This document shows positions 23,615 to 34,006 of a stretch of DNA of 64,000 nt, in pieces (the first letter of the stretch is position 1; each line of letters begins with the position of its first letter). Origin of the DNA: Amphibalanus amphitrite (lineage: Eukaryota; Arthropoda; Thecostraca; Balanomorpha; Balanidae); assembly GCF_019059575.1 (NCBI RefSeq), contig NW_024883075.1, forward strand, positions 1 to 64,000. The letters are read 5' to 3'. Made by a program: the position numbers and the translations under genes. The notes under the pieces were generated by a model. It was given only the letters and a program-made list of their open reading frames with translations. It was not told the DNA's origin and searched no databases.

Positions 23615-24500
23615 TTAACCCTCGCATGTGTAGGGGGGTCGGATGGACCCCCCATGGTTTTTCGCGAATAACTCGCGTAAAAAGCGGCTGATCGCGACGA
23701 AACTTTCAGTACCCTCGCATTGATCAATTTTACACCTACCCTGAAAATTTCATGACCCTGACCCAAATTACCTTTGACCTGTGACCTCTTTTCCGAGACC
23801 ATGTTTGGCCGGAATCGCGATTCCGCGTATGTCGGCTCGCATCAGCCGCGCGTTTGCAAGCTTTTCGTGGTTTCAAACGTTCAAACATGTGATTTGATGT
23901 TGCTCCCATGCATTAGGGTGGGTGTCAAAGTCACCTGAAGGTCAGGTCAGGTCATTGACCTTTGGTGACCTCGGTTCACTTTTTCGAGCTTTACATGTTT
24001 CTAGGCTAGTTTTTGGAGCTGAATTCGAATTTAGCAACCATTTGAACATTTATGAAGTAGTTTTGTTGCCCTCGTAACATGTTACGAATCTGTCAGGCGG
24101 TTGACACGTACTACGAATACCCGTCACAACCCCTACTGGTTGACCTGACCTGACCTGACCCGACCTGGTCTAAATGCTTAAAGACATCATCTGTGATCAA
24201 AACTAACACGATATTCGTGATCAGCACCCCGAAAACCCTTAGCAGCCACACTTTACGACTTTCTAATAGGTCCCGATTTTCCCGACTTTGGGTCATTGAC
24301 CTGACCTGGAAGGTCAACCAATGACCTAGGACCTTAAAATTGGGTATCATCGGCTTCCTCTCGTCAGGGGCAACACGCTCGTTTTTTTCCGCGAAGCTCT
24401 AGCTCGATCAGGGGCCAAACGGCAAGGGGGGGTCCAACCGACCCCCCCCCCCCCCCTACACATTAGAAGCTGGCAAACGCCGCACACATGCGAGGGTTAA
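23615..24500. mobile_element. TTAA-flanked MITE, copy 8
   Basis: It begins TTAACCCTCGCATGTGTAGG and ends CACACATGCGAGGGTTAA, a long inverted match inside TTAA. G/C hairpins lie near each end (23631-23653 and 24424-24456). TGACCT/AGGTCA hexamers are frequent, for example at 23935-23975 and 24135-24165. It is nested in the hAT element. Confidence 0.85.
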
Positions 24501-25056
24501 GTCTGCTCTATGATTGATTCGTGCTGCTAATTAATCATAGCATAGTTTGCTATTTCGGATAGGATGGGCGACACCCAGAAGAGAGCAGTGATTCGGTTCA
24601 TAGTAGGTACTGCAGAAAAGGCATCGAGCGTTATTCACGAAAAGTTTGCGACAACTGACAACACATGTCGAGGTTTCACTTTCTTACAGCAGCGTCAAAT
24701 AGTGGGTATCCTACCCAATTTTGATCAACAGATCATTGAAGGTGACCCCGCAGTGGCCAGCCAATGCCATCAACAGCATTGACTCAAGCATAGAAACATG
24801 AATCTATCATGTTATCTTTAACTCAAGAAATATGAAAAATGGGCACTTTTTGTTGAAAAATGGCAAATGTTTCTTGTCTGGAAGCACACAGTGCAGAAGC
24901 ATCGGATTCCTCAAAGCAATTCATCAGCGTCTTAGTATGTTTAAGATCTCTGCAAGATATATCCCCCTTTGCTGACTCTGCAGAGAAAAGGCAAGCTCGA
25001 AAGGAGGCTCAGCGCGAAATTTCTGGTCCCTTTATCGACGATCTAGAAGATGTCAC

Positions 25057-26039
25057 AATGAACATCTTGTTACCGTAAAGGAACTGTGGGTGTCACACGT
25101 TGACCCTAAGGGCGTGACCGAGGTGCGCAAGTGGGAGCACACCGAGTAACAGCCACCAAATGAGTGCAACAAGGTGAATTTAGTCGGCAAGGTGATAGTG
25201 GTTGCATTTTGGGATGCTGACGGGGCTCTGCTCTAGAGGTGGCAAAATGTGGACCCGAGGACCCGGTCCAAAGAACCAGTCTGGACCCATTTGGGTCCAG
25301 ACCGGTTCCTGGAAATTTTCTGACGGGTCCAGACGGGTCCTACCATAATCTATACATCTTGCACACTACACTACACATTATTGCAAAATATGAAGTGAAT
25401 GAAGTGAATGTTTCTTTGCACACAGTAGCTCATGAGTATTTCCAGTGGGAAATAGGCTGTTTTACATGATGCAACTAATGATACCTACAAGTAGTTTGTA
25501 TTAATTGACTTTTGGGAAACGGGTCCAACTGGTTCCGATTCCAACTAAGACCGGGTCCGACTGGTTCCAGAAATGTCCAGCCGGGTCTGGTTCGAGCCTG
25601 GTTCCCAAAATTTTCATCTTTTGCCACCTCTACTCTGCTCGTCAACTTTCTAAAACAGGGGCGCACAATTGATGATGTGCGTCCATTCGATAAACATCGA
25701 GGAGAGGCTATAGGGAAGCTGACAATAAGTGTGCACCTGATCCACGACCACGCACCTGCATACATGGGCGGGGTGGCGATCAGTGAAGCGGTGAGCTGTG
25801 GCTTCGAGTTGTTGTCGCGTCCACTTTTTTCTCCGAACCTTGCACAATCTGGTTACCACCTCTTCCCCAACATAAGGAACTTAGCATTGGCAACTTCGCT
25901 GACAGCAGGGAGACGAAATCAACCATCTTGGACGTGCAGGATGGTTAAAAAAAACTACTTGGTTATGGAGACCTTGAGGGCTCTCGCGAAGCGCTGCGCG
26001 AAATGTGTTTGTCTTAACGGTGGTTATTTGAATAAATGA
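25057..26039 (+). pseudogene. Dead mariner transposase fragment, split by a hAT MITE
   Basis: Joined across the MITE at 25234-25632, the frame resembles the catalytic part of mariner (IS630/Tc1) transposases. It has a WVSHVDP segment, a VAFWDADG segment with the first catalytic Asp at 25213-25215, and IHDHAPAY with the second Asp at 25746-25748. The motif normally written SPDLAPSDY appears as SPNLAQSGY, so the third catalytic Asp is Gly (25851-25853). There is a stop after WEHTE near 25149. The carboxyl end (KCVCLNGGYLNK, then stop) matches the usual mariner terminus. The amino-terminal DNA-binding half is not recognisable in 24564-25056. Not functional. Confidence 0.8.
25234..25632. mobile_element. 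hAT-type MITE (399 bp)
   Basis: The ends TAGAGGTGGCAAAA and TTTTGCCACCTCTA are a perfect inverted pair, flanked by the exact 8-bp duplication CTCTGCTC (25226-25233, 25633-25640). The interior repeats GGGTCCAGACCGG-like phrases. It interrupts the mariner remnant, so it is the younger insertion. Confidence 0.9.
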
Positions 26040-26731
26040 ACTTTTTGGTCTGATGAGTCGATGCTGTATCTATCTGCTCCTTCATGGCCGGGCCCGTAAC
26101 CTTCTGAACGCCCCTCGTACTGTCATCCTTTTATTTTGGCAAGCAGGTCTTTCTAACTATCATGGTGTTTCGAGACCTCGTTGGTTGTCGAACCCTTAAA
26201 TTGGCGTAGGTCTTCAAAGCTGTTCCTGGCCCCGCAGCCGTCTTTTTTAGTCGGCTTGGGCCCTCAAAGCTGTTCCTGGCCCCTTTCAGCACAGCCGTCC
26301 TTTTAAGTCGGCGTGGGCCTCTTTCAGAATGGTGTGCATTCCTCCGACACTATTGCCTATATAACTGCACGTTTTGTGCATGGGGCTCGGTGTGGACCTA
26401 GACTTCAAAATATTTTTTTTTTATATTTTGGTTTGTCTTGTCAATGACCAGGGCGAAAAATAAGTGGCCGAAATCCGATGAGAAAAACAGATTTGGGGGT
26501 ACCCTACCTTGTAACCCCCGTCATATATGGCCGGCCGCCGTCTTTGGGCCCTACCAATCGTTTTCGGAAAACGACACCCCTGCATGACTCGATCAATTTT
26601 TTTCGGCAAAAGATGCGCAAAGGTTGCCCCAGAGGGTATTGAAAATTTCAGCCCGCTACGACAAGCCGTTTAGCGTACACTTCGAAAAAACCTCAGGGGG
26701 GTTGATACAACCCTAGGCGTTCTAGGGTTAA

Positions 26732-26941
26732 AATGTTGACTTTATGAATAATGTAGCTTGATCGCTGCAAAGTGCGAAATGTCATTGTGTCAAATTGAAT
26801 AATAAATAGAAGACTTTATCATATTCAGAATATTTCTAGTTCAATAAAAAGTTGGCGCAGTGTGTGGTTACGAGTTTCTACTATTTCTGACGATATTGCA
26901 CTACATCTGCAGTTTACGAAACCGATCGTGAACGTAGTGAG
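26732..26941. other. Unassigned AT-rich spacer
   Basis: Nothing is recognised between the TTAA element and the next TTAA-flanked element. Confidence 0.5.
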
Positions 26942-27637
26942 TTAAAGGGACAGTATCATCGAAAATAAAATCAATGTATGGAGCTGATTTTTTTTTACTA
27001 GCATTTCTTATTTTTTTCTGAATCAGAAAAACATAGTTTGAGAACCGAACTCGGTGAAAAATATTTTTTCATGAGCGAGTCTTTTTCATGAGCGAACCAC
27101 CACTACAAGCATGGCCGCCACTTTGGAAGCCTGCGAAATTACTACAGAACTGGCGCAGATAATACATTATTGACGCTACGCTTACGCGGCCGCTCTTCTG
27201 ATTGAGTTGTCGTTAGGGAAAGGCAGCATTAGGTATTGCCCAGAAGATATCACGTGACAAGCTGAAGGAATTCCTTCAAGCTGAAGGAATTCCTTTGTTG
27301 AGCCGCTAGAATGCGAAGGAAACAGCGGAAATTGCCTACGACTATTTAATGAATTTAACGGTGATGAATAAGTGCGAAAAACGTTTTGGCTTTATAAAAT
27401 TTGATGAAATGACCAGGGTAAAAGTTTTATTACTGGCGGTCAATTCAAAACGGCGCAAACATTTAAACAGTGAAGATAGTGAAGCACGATTCAAAGTGTA
27501 GTACACCTTTCGTACTTTGAGCGGCGATAGCGGGATAACGGTGTGGAGCTTCGAGGATCGGTCTTCAGTTCCCGGACCAGAAAGGTGGGGCCTATGCAAT
27601 GTCAAATTTCATCAAAATGGTGATACTGTCCCTTTAA
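26942..27637. mobile_element. TTAA-flanked element with AGGGACAGTATCA ends (696 bp)
   Basis: TTAA at 26942-26945 is followed by AGGGACAGTATCATCG, and the right end reads inward AGGGACAGTATCACCA before TTAA at 27634-27637. Ends and duplication fit a piggyBac or Kolobok type, but they differ from the CCC-ended family in this window. The 87-codon frame at 27342-27605 on the minus strand has no recognised domain. Confidence 0.75.
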
Positions 27638-29056
27638 GACTGCATCAGGCCATGAGAAAATACACCAATATAAGAAGATTTCATCATGCCATATGGCAGT
27701 ACCGGAGTACCACCAATATATGGAGACTGCATCATGCCATATGGCAGTAGCACCAATGCATGGAAACTGCATCAGGACATATAACAATAACACCAATATA
27801 TGGAGACTGCATCAGGACATATGACAATAACACCAATATATGGAGACTGCACCAGGCTATATGACAGTAGCACCAATATGTGGAGATGACAGCAACACCA
27901 ATCTTTGGAGACTGCAATAGGCCATATGACAGTAACACCAATATGTGGGGACTGCAACAGGCTATATGAAAGTAGCACCAATATATGGGGACTGCAATAG
28001 TTCATATGACAGTAACACCAATACTCGTATGTGGGGACTGCAATAGGCCATATGACAGTAACACCAATATGTGGAGACTGCAATAGACCTTATGACAGTA
28101 ACACCAATATGTGGAGACTGCAATAGGCCATATGACAATAACACCAAGGCATGGAAACTGCATCAGGACATATGACAATAACACCAATATATGGAGACTG
28201 CACCAGGCTATATGACAGTAGCACCAATATGTGGAGATGACAGCAACACCAATCTTTCGAGACTGCAATAGGCCATATGACAGTAACACCAATATGTGGG
28301 ACTGGGGACTGCAACAGGCTATATGACAGTAGCACCAATAAATGGGGACTGCAATAGGTCATATGACAGTAACACCAATACTCGTATGTGTCATGTGGGG
28401 ACTGCAATAGACCATATGACAATAACACCAATATGTGGAGACTGGCGACTGCAATAGGCCATATGACAATAACACCAAGGCATGGAAACTGCATCAGGAC
28501 ATATGACAACAACACCAATATATGGAGACTGCACCAGGCTAAATGACAGTAGCACCAATATGTGGAGATGACAGCAACACCAATCTTTTGAGACTGCAAT
28601 AGGTCATATGACAGTAACACCAATATATGGAGACTGCACCAGGCTATATGACAGTAGCACCAATATGTGGCGATGACAGCGACACCAATCTTTGGAGACT
28701 GCACCAGGCTATATGACAATAACACGAATACGTGGGGACTGCATCAGGCCATATGACAATATGAACACCAATAAATGGAGACAGCACCACCAGGCTATAT
28801 GACAGAAGCACCAATAAACTCGTATGGAGACTTCAACAGGTCATATGACAATAACATCAAAATGTGGAGACTGCAATAGGCCATATGACAGTAACATCAC
28901 TCGAAGACTGCAATAGGCCATATGACAGTACCAACAATAATACATGGAGAATACAATACACCATATAAAAGTAACCAATATGTGGAGACTGCATCAGTCC
29001 AAGTGACAGAAACAATCACATATGGAGAGCGCAATAACTACGCCGTATGACAGTAA
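27638..29056. repeat. 40-bp minisatellite, left block
   Basis: About 35 copies of a unit like ATGACAGTAACACCAATATG followed by TGGAGACTGCATCAGGCCAT are arrayed head to tail. Higher-order duplication is visible: blocks around 27772-27960 and 28135-28330 share the same variant order, including a short variant GGAGATGACAGCAACACC. On the minus strand long frames stay open (up to 211 codons of LLSYGLLQSPHIGVTVI-like repeats) because the period and base usage avoid stops; there is no evidence that they are translated. Confidence 0.9.
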
Positions 29057-29058
29057 TA

Positions 29059-31245
29059 GGGGAGAGTGGGGAAAGATGCCCAGGGTTTTACTATGTCATA
29101 TATTATTCGAAAATGACGATGGGAAAGCAAAAACTTGGAGTTTCAACGGAAGCCGACATCATTTTTCGCCAAAAATATCACACTTTCGTGCCTGAAATAT
29201 TATTACTTTTTTTTGCTATTAAGCATTTTCCCGAAGAAGTGAAAGGGGGCATCTTACCCCACAGGGTGGGAAAGACGCCCCCTGACGTTGGGAAAGATGC
29301 CCCCTGCACTATAAGTGACATAAATGGGCACGTGAATCGCCTGAACGAATCAGTAGTCCCTTCGAGCCTGCAGTAGACACCAAACGTCACCATAAGGGCC
29401 CTCAATAGTAGTCGTAAGGGGCTTCAGAGGTCATCGTTAGGGCCATCATAGTCCAGCGCGGCCAAACAAGCCTCCGTGGTGGCGTTCGGAGACCACTGTG
29501 GGGCTCTTATAGGTCTTCATGATGCTTGAGGGCCCTCGAGTCCATCGTGGGGACCTCCGATGCCAGTGCGGCCCGTGGGGCCAACGTGGGAGCCCTCAAA
29601 GGATGTCGTTAGGGGCCCTGGAGCCAATAATTGGGCCCACAGAGGCCGTCGTGAGGGCTCTCAGAGTCAGATGCCGCCCAAAAAGTCGCTATGTGGGCCA
29701 AGAGACCGGCATGGGGAGCACCCGACCGTACTGGACTCTCAATAGTCCCAGATCGGCTTTTGTCTACATCACAAGTATGTAATAAATGATTTGACGGGCT
29801 GTTTGAAGGACAGCCTACGGATTTAGGGGGGCGTCTTTCCCCATCAGGACAGGGGGCATCTTACCCCAAGGTACCGAAGTAACATTAAATCAGTACAATT
29901 TGTTAGCCATAAAACTACACCATGAAACAAACTGTTTGGGACACAGTACACGCATGCTAATGTATCACGACTATAGCAAGGGACGCAAAAATTATTTACC
30001 TTCTTTGATATTTACAATGTTCTAACACCAAAATATTTTTTGAAAGCAGCAAATAAAAAACATGCAGTCATCAGCCAGCCGTTGCCCAACTGAGCTTCGC
30101 AATTTTTTTGTGCCGTTAACAAGGCAGGCTTCCGCTTTACGCTAAGAACATTAACCCGCGCACCGACGGGGGGGGGCGGATATCCGCCCCCCCCTGAGGT
30201 TTTTCGCGAATAGCGGGAAAACCGCGGCGCGTAGCGCCGCGAAATTTGGTATGACTATTCCCTTATCAATTTTACACATGGTGTGCAAGTTTGAACCTCC
30301 TACCTTTCAAGGTCAGGTCACCAGGTCACTTTGAATGACCCAACCTCAAGTCACTTTTTTGCAACTTTGTCACCGTGCCAGAGCTACAGTAGATATCGGA
30401 GGCCTTTGAAAGTCGCAGGATGTTATTAGGTCATTAGTAGCTACAATTTGTATATCTCGGAATTTTGATATCGGTGACCTAAGGTCAGGTCAATTTCGCG
30501 ACCTCCCCATTATAAGTCAATGGGGGAAAAATCAACTCCCTGTTTTTACCACTAAAACGGATCGGAATGGCCCCATATACCATACATGACTTCATATACG
30601 ATCAACCTTCACTACCTTGAGGTCTGTTTTGCCGTTGGGCAGCTGTGAGGTCATGTGACGTCATCAAAGGTCACCAAAGGTTTTTGGCCAATAACTCCGT
30701 ACAGGAACAAGATACAGACGCGTGGATGGTCTCATTGTGTTCAGCTCGTCAAGACGCATCGAATGATATACATGATGACCTCGAGGTCACGTGACCTGAG
30801 GTCAACCTTTGACCTTGACCTTTCGAGGTCAACATATATATCATTCGATGCGGATTGACGAGAGGATCACGATGATGCCCTTAGTTTGTTCCTATCTTGA
30901 CTAATTCGAAAGTTATCCGAGAAAAACTCTCTCCATATTTAGCGCCGCCATTTTGACTTTTTCGACCCCTGTGACGTCATCTTTGACCTGACCTGAAAAT
31001 GACCTTTGTAAAAATTGTAGATCTTGACCGTGCGTATCCGATGCCGTTTACCGCTTGTCGCTATCTCGCTTCGTTCTCGAGATCTCAGGGGGGGCGGTCA
31101 TCCGCCCCCCCCCCCCCCCCGTCGGTACTAAGTTGGCGCAGACCCCCGTCGGTGCGCGGGTTAATTTCCAGGTCCGATTCTTTGTTTCGTCGCTAGAGGG
31201 GGTGGGGCGTCTTTCCCACCCTGGGCATCTTACCCCACTCTCCCC
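29059..31245. mobile_element. TA-flanked element with GGGGAGAGTGGGG ends, copy A
   Basis: The ends GGGGAGAGTGGGGAAAGATG and GGCATCTTACCCCACTCTCCCC are inverted repeats flanked by TA. The surrounding minisatellite unit is restored when the element and one TA are removed. Subterminal copies of GGGAAAGATGCCCC recur at about 29267-29308 and 29825-29872. A degenerate GGGCCCTC/AGTCGT array lies at 29390-29750. A TTAA element (30151-31164) is nested inside. No transposase is recognised. Confidence 0.8.
30151..31164. mobile_element. TTAA-flanked MITE, copy 9
   Basis: It has the cleanest ends of the family: TTAACCCGCGCACCGACGG on the left is perfectly inverted on the right. G/C hairpins are at about 30167-30193 and 31087-31120. 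A CGCGGCGC/GCGCCGCG stem lies near 30221-30240. TGACCT/AGGTCA hexamers are dense, notably 30306-30345 and 30770-30840. No coding capacity. Confidence 0.9.
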
Positions 31246-31938
31246 TACCAATATGTGGAGACTGCATCAAGCCACATGGCAGTAACATTAGTGTGGAAAC
31301 TGCATCAAGTCTTGTGACAGAACACCAATCTGTGGAGACTGCATCAGGATATCAGACCGTAACACCAATATATAGAGACTGCAATAGGCCATATGAAAGG
31401 AGCACCAATATTTTATATTTGGATTATGGACACTGCATCGGAATTCGGATGACGGCAACCATTTTGTGAAAACTGCATCAGGTCATATGACACTAACAAC
31501 AATAAGTTCAATTATGAAGACTGCATTACACCGTTCCATCATTTCCATCCTCAGCGGGACATTCAAAAATCCTTCTCGGTCCACATCCCAGCCCCCTGTT
31601 CCGGACTGGACGTGCAACTTTATCCCCTGCGGGAATGCCCGCAAGAGCACGCCCGTAGCCGGGTGCAGAGAGTGCTTGGGGGCCGGTCGGCCGGTCCATT
31701 CGGAAGGGCTCAGCCCCAGCGACTTGCCAGGGTGCTCGCCCAGGCCTATGTCTCATCGGCTTCCGGCCCTGAAATGGTCCCGCCAGACCGAAAAGGCCAA
31801 ACCTAACAAAACAAAGACTGTATCAGGCCATATGACATTAGCACAAATATTTGGATCGTGGAGACTGCATCGAATGACAGCAACCAATATATGGGAACTA
31901 TATAGGCCTCATGGCAGCAGCACCAAGATATGAAGGAT
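31246..31938. repeat. 40-bp minisatellite, right block
   Basis: The array resumes with CCAATATGTGGAGACTGCATC directly after the transposon and decays toward about 31938. It contains a foreign piece at about 31530-31814. Confidence 0.85.
31530..31814 (+). pseudogene. LINE 3' fragment inside the minisatellite
   Basis: The frame through 31612-31806 reads LYPLRECPQEHARSRVQ and ends at a stop, followed by an A-rich stretch (ACCTAACAAAACAAAG). The ECPQ segment resembles the Cys-His tail that follows the reverse transcriptase in many Jockey/I-like LINEs. It is too short for family assignment, and no clear target duplication was found. Confidence 0.4.
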
Positions 31939-33074
31939 AGTAAGTATCAGTCCGTGCAACCAAGCGGTTATAACCTTGCAAGGTTGTATGGGGTGCTAAG
32001 TATGGGCGCCAGGCGGTACCATGGCCCGTAATTTTTTATCTGGATAACCAGTTCCGATCTGAGATCACTGGTTTCTCCTCTATGTAGTCGGATGGAAAGC
32101 TTTTGGGTTTTGGGAAATTCAGCTATCGCCAGAGCTCAGCAATTTAAGGGGACCGTATCCGGTTCCGATGTCAAAACCCCACAAAATTCCCCCACGTACA
32201 GCAAGTGACGCACACCGCATTCGGCACAGCTGTTACAACTCTGACGCAACGAAACAGACGGCAAACATCTAATTGCCGGTTCCGGCGGACTCAACTAGAG
32301 CAATGATAACTTGTGGCGGCAGGGGAGGGGAGGAAAATTCCAGCCATGAGCGGATGTTGCGTTTATGTGCAGCGATGCTTTCACAAGCAGCCGAGTGATG
32401 TCAGCGGAAAATGACCAGTCATAAACGGGTAAAGTCGGTGCAGAATTTATTATCGGTGGCTTCTTAGTGAGCTGATCAAAGCCTGCAGTGACGGAATACA
32501 GGAACGTCCTCATGGGAATTTCGGTCCACTGAAGCTTTTGGACATTTTGTGAGCATTTTTGCTCGAAGGCGATCGATGCCAACCACATATCCTGTCATGG
32601 GCCATAAATGCTGCAACACTTTTCAAGCCGAACCCGCGCTTGCCAAGGAAAATTGCAAAGTACAAACTAGAACGATGTGAAGTGATCGTAACCCATTTTC
32701 CGTTACCCATTTCACAGAGATACATTCTTTCAATTAGACAGTTAAGTACATGTATATTGTAGTTATATATCGTTCCGATATGCAGGTAACAACGTTCATG
32801 AATTACGCCAATTGAACATCTGATACATATTTCAAGGCGACTAGCGAGTAACGACAGACAGCAGTTCTCGATAACAATAACGATATTCTCCAAAATAGGA
32901 AACACTGGCACGTACCAACTACGACCGCGAGCAAATACAGACCATAACGCTTCAAAACACATGATATGCACACAATTCGAGCCATGTATAGCGCAACCAC
33001 CCTAACATATGGTCCCATGTTATCACAATGGCATTCACCAACATGGCTCGGGCTTATCTAAAGCTCAGTTCAGG
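31939..33074. other. Unassigned sequence downstream of COMMD3
   Basis: The first part after the COMMD3 stop on the minus strand should contain its 3' untranslated region. No clear poly(A) signal could be assigned. Open frames at 32510-32971 on the minus strand have no recognised domain. Confidence 0.45.
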
Positions 33075-33581
33075 CTACTCCGGCACCGGCGGTGGCGGCG
33101 GCGGCGTGGCGGTGCCCTCAGCCAGACTCTGCAGCGCCCTCCCCGCCTGTCGCAGCTCCGCCAACACGTTCTGGAGCTGATGTCTCGAGGCGGCCATCGT
33201 AACCTCCTCCGTCCTCCCGCCCCCGGGAGGTTCCATCACGAGCGTCACCTCAAACTGCGCCTCTTGGGAGGACTCCGCAGCGCCGGATATACTGCAGGCG
33301 ACATCAGCCAGCTCCCGCCAGCGTAAGTCCACCAAACGCGACGGCCCGTGGGTTAGGGAACTCAGCAGGCGCCGTGCTGCCGGCGCCGCCTCTGCTGACA
33401 GCGACACTAGCGCCGCCTGTCGGTCGGGAGACCAACCAGCGTTCTGTAGGACGGCCTGAAGCCGGGCGGTGGAGGTGGTCTCAGAAGCGCCACCCGAGAA
33501 CCGCACGTGCTCGAGAAAGGTGGCCAGCACTGCGGCGTGACAACGCACCAGAGTGTCGGCCGGAGTATCACGGCACTTTAC
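33075..33581 (-). CDS. COMMD3: COMMD3 last exon with COMM domain
   Basis: It follows the acceptor CTCTGCAG and runs to a stop at 33075-33077, giving 168 codons. It encodes the second half of the N-terminal helical domain, the COMM domain and a tail ending in a Pro run (PPPPPPVPE). GC content is far above that of the flanking intron sequence. Confidence 0.85.
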   Translation of the reverse strand, partial: VKCRDTPADTLVRCHAAVLATFLEHVRFSGGASETTSTARLQAVLQNAGWSPDRQAALVSLSAEAAPAARRLLSSLTHGPSRLVDLRWRELADVACSISGAAESSQEAQFEVTLVMEPPGGGRTEEVTMAASRHQLQNVLAELRQAGRALQSLAEGTATPPPPPPVPE

Positions 33582-33954
33582 CTGCAGAGCTGGGGATGGG
33601 TGGGGAAAGATCAATGCTTGAGATTCTCAGATCCTGTGACACTGGCAATGTAGCGTAACGTTGCACTGGGCATAGCAAAGCCAAATTAGTAAGCAATTCA
33701 GATAAGTTGATAATGGAAATTAGTGGCACAAACAAAACTCATATCGTTTACCATGACCATTGAACTAAAAATGACATCCTGAACAGCCTGGGCTACAGTT
33801 GCTGCAGTCATTGCTCTTACTCACATGACACATGCTCTCTTTTAGAAGGATCGCTGCCATCCAGCAGAGCGCGCCTGATAAGAGCTTTGAATGACTTGTC
33901 TGAGAGAGAAGTACAGAGCCTGAGGCCCTCCAGGTGCTCCTTTGGCAGCTCCAT
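33075..33954 (-). CDS. COMMD3: COMM domain-containing protein 3 (whole coding region, three exons)
   Basis: The coding sequence joins 33954-33825, 33801-33752 and 33581-33075 on the minus strand, about 228 residues ending at a stop. COMMD proteins are cytosolic adaptors that form hetero-decamers, assemble with CCDC22 and CCDC93 in the Commander complex, and act in endosomal cargo recycling and NF-kappa-B control. The start MELPKEHLEGL and the central CHAAVLATFLE segment align by eye with vertebrate COMMD3, which starts MELSES and has a CHAAAATY segment. The COMM domain occupies about residues 144-214, with the conserved Trp at 148 in LVDLRWR. Vertebrate COMMD3 is about 195 residues; the extra length here is mostly a Pro-rich tail and a Gly/Thr-rich insert. 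All junctions are GT-AG and keep frame. A splice acceptor 12 bases before the ATG suggests a 5'-UTR exon upstream of the retrotransposon. Confidence 0.85.
33752..33801 (-). CDS. COMMD3: COMMD3 middle exon (50 bp)
   Basis: This small exon is bounded by CTGCAG and GTAAAC on the minus strand. Its 50 bases restore the phase between the two larger exons and read STVAQAVQDVIFSSMVM, an amphipathic helix-like segment. Without it the flanking exons are out of frame. Confidence 0.75.
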
Positions 33955-33966
33955 GTTCAGAAGTAC
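33825..33966 (-). CDS. COMMD3: COMMD3 exon with start codon
   Basis: On the minus strand CTGCAG precedes position 33966 and GTGAGTAAG follows 33825. Only one frame is open. The ATG is at 33954-33952, so the first 12 bases are probably 5' untranslated. The exon ends after the first base of a Ser codon. Confidence 0.8.
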
Positions 33967-33991
33967 CTGCAGAAGTAACATGGTTTGTTAT

Positions 33992-34006
33992 TATCAAGGG
34001 TTTGTA
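33992..34006. repeat. Left target-site duplication of the retrotransposon
   Basis: TATCAAGGGTTTGTA occurs exactly here and at 36694-36708, bracketing the retrotransposon. A 15-bp duplication is typical of target-primed reverse transcription. Confidence 0.85.

Larger units (their letters stand above)
23009..26582. mobile_element. hAT-type element (3.57 kb) with foreign insertions
   Basis: The ends are CAGGGGCGTCGTTTT and, read inward from the right, CAGGGGTGTCGTTTT. The 8-bp duplication CATGACTC is exact (23001-23008 and 26583-26590), and copy 1 at about 1095 preserves the empty site. Subterminal GGGCCCTACCAAT repeats occur at both ends (23036-23098 and 26547-26559). The interior holds a TTAA element (23615-24500) and a dead mariner (25057-26039). 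No hAT transposase was found. Confidence 0.9.
22215..26731. mobile_element. TTAA-flanked MITE, copy 7, split by a hAT element
   Basis: The left arm (22215-23000) begins TTAACCCTCGCACGACC and is nearly identical to copy 1. The right arm (26583-26731) ends CGTTCTAGGGTTAA and resumes exactly where copy 1 continues (GATCAATTTTTTTCGGCAAA). Without the inserted 3574 bases and one 8-bp duplication its length is about 935 bases, against 951 for copy 1. Confidence 0.9.

Noticed and set aside
28090-28725. 211-codon minus-strand frame with repeated LLSYGLLQSP-like units
   Set aside because: It reads through the 40-bp minisatellite; the frame shifts between units and no start context or conservation supports translation.
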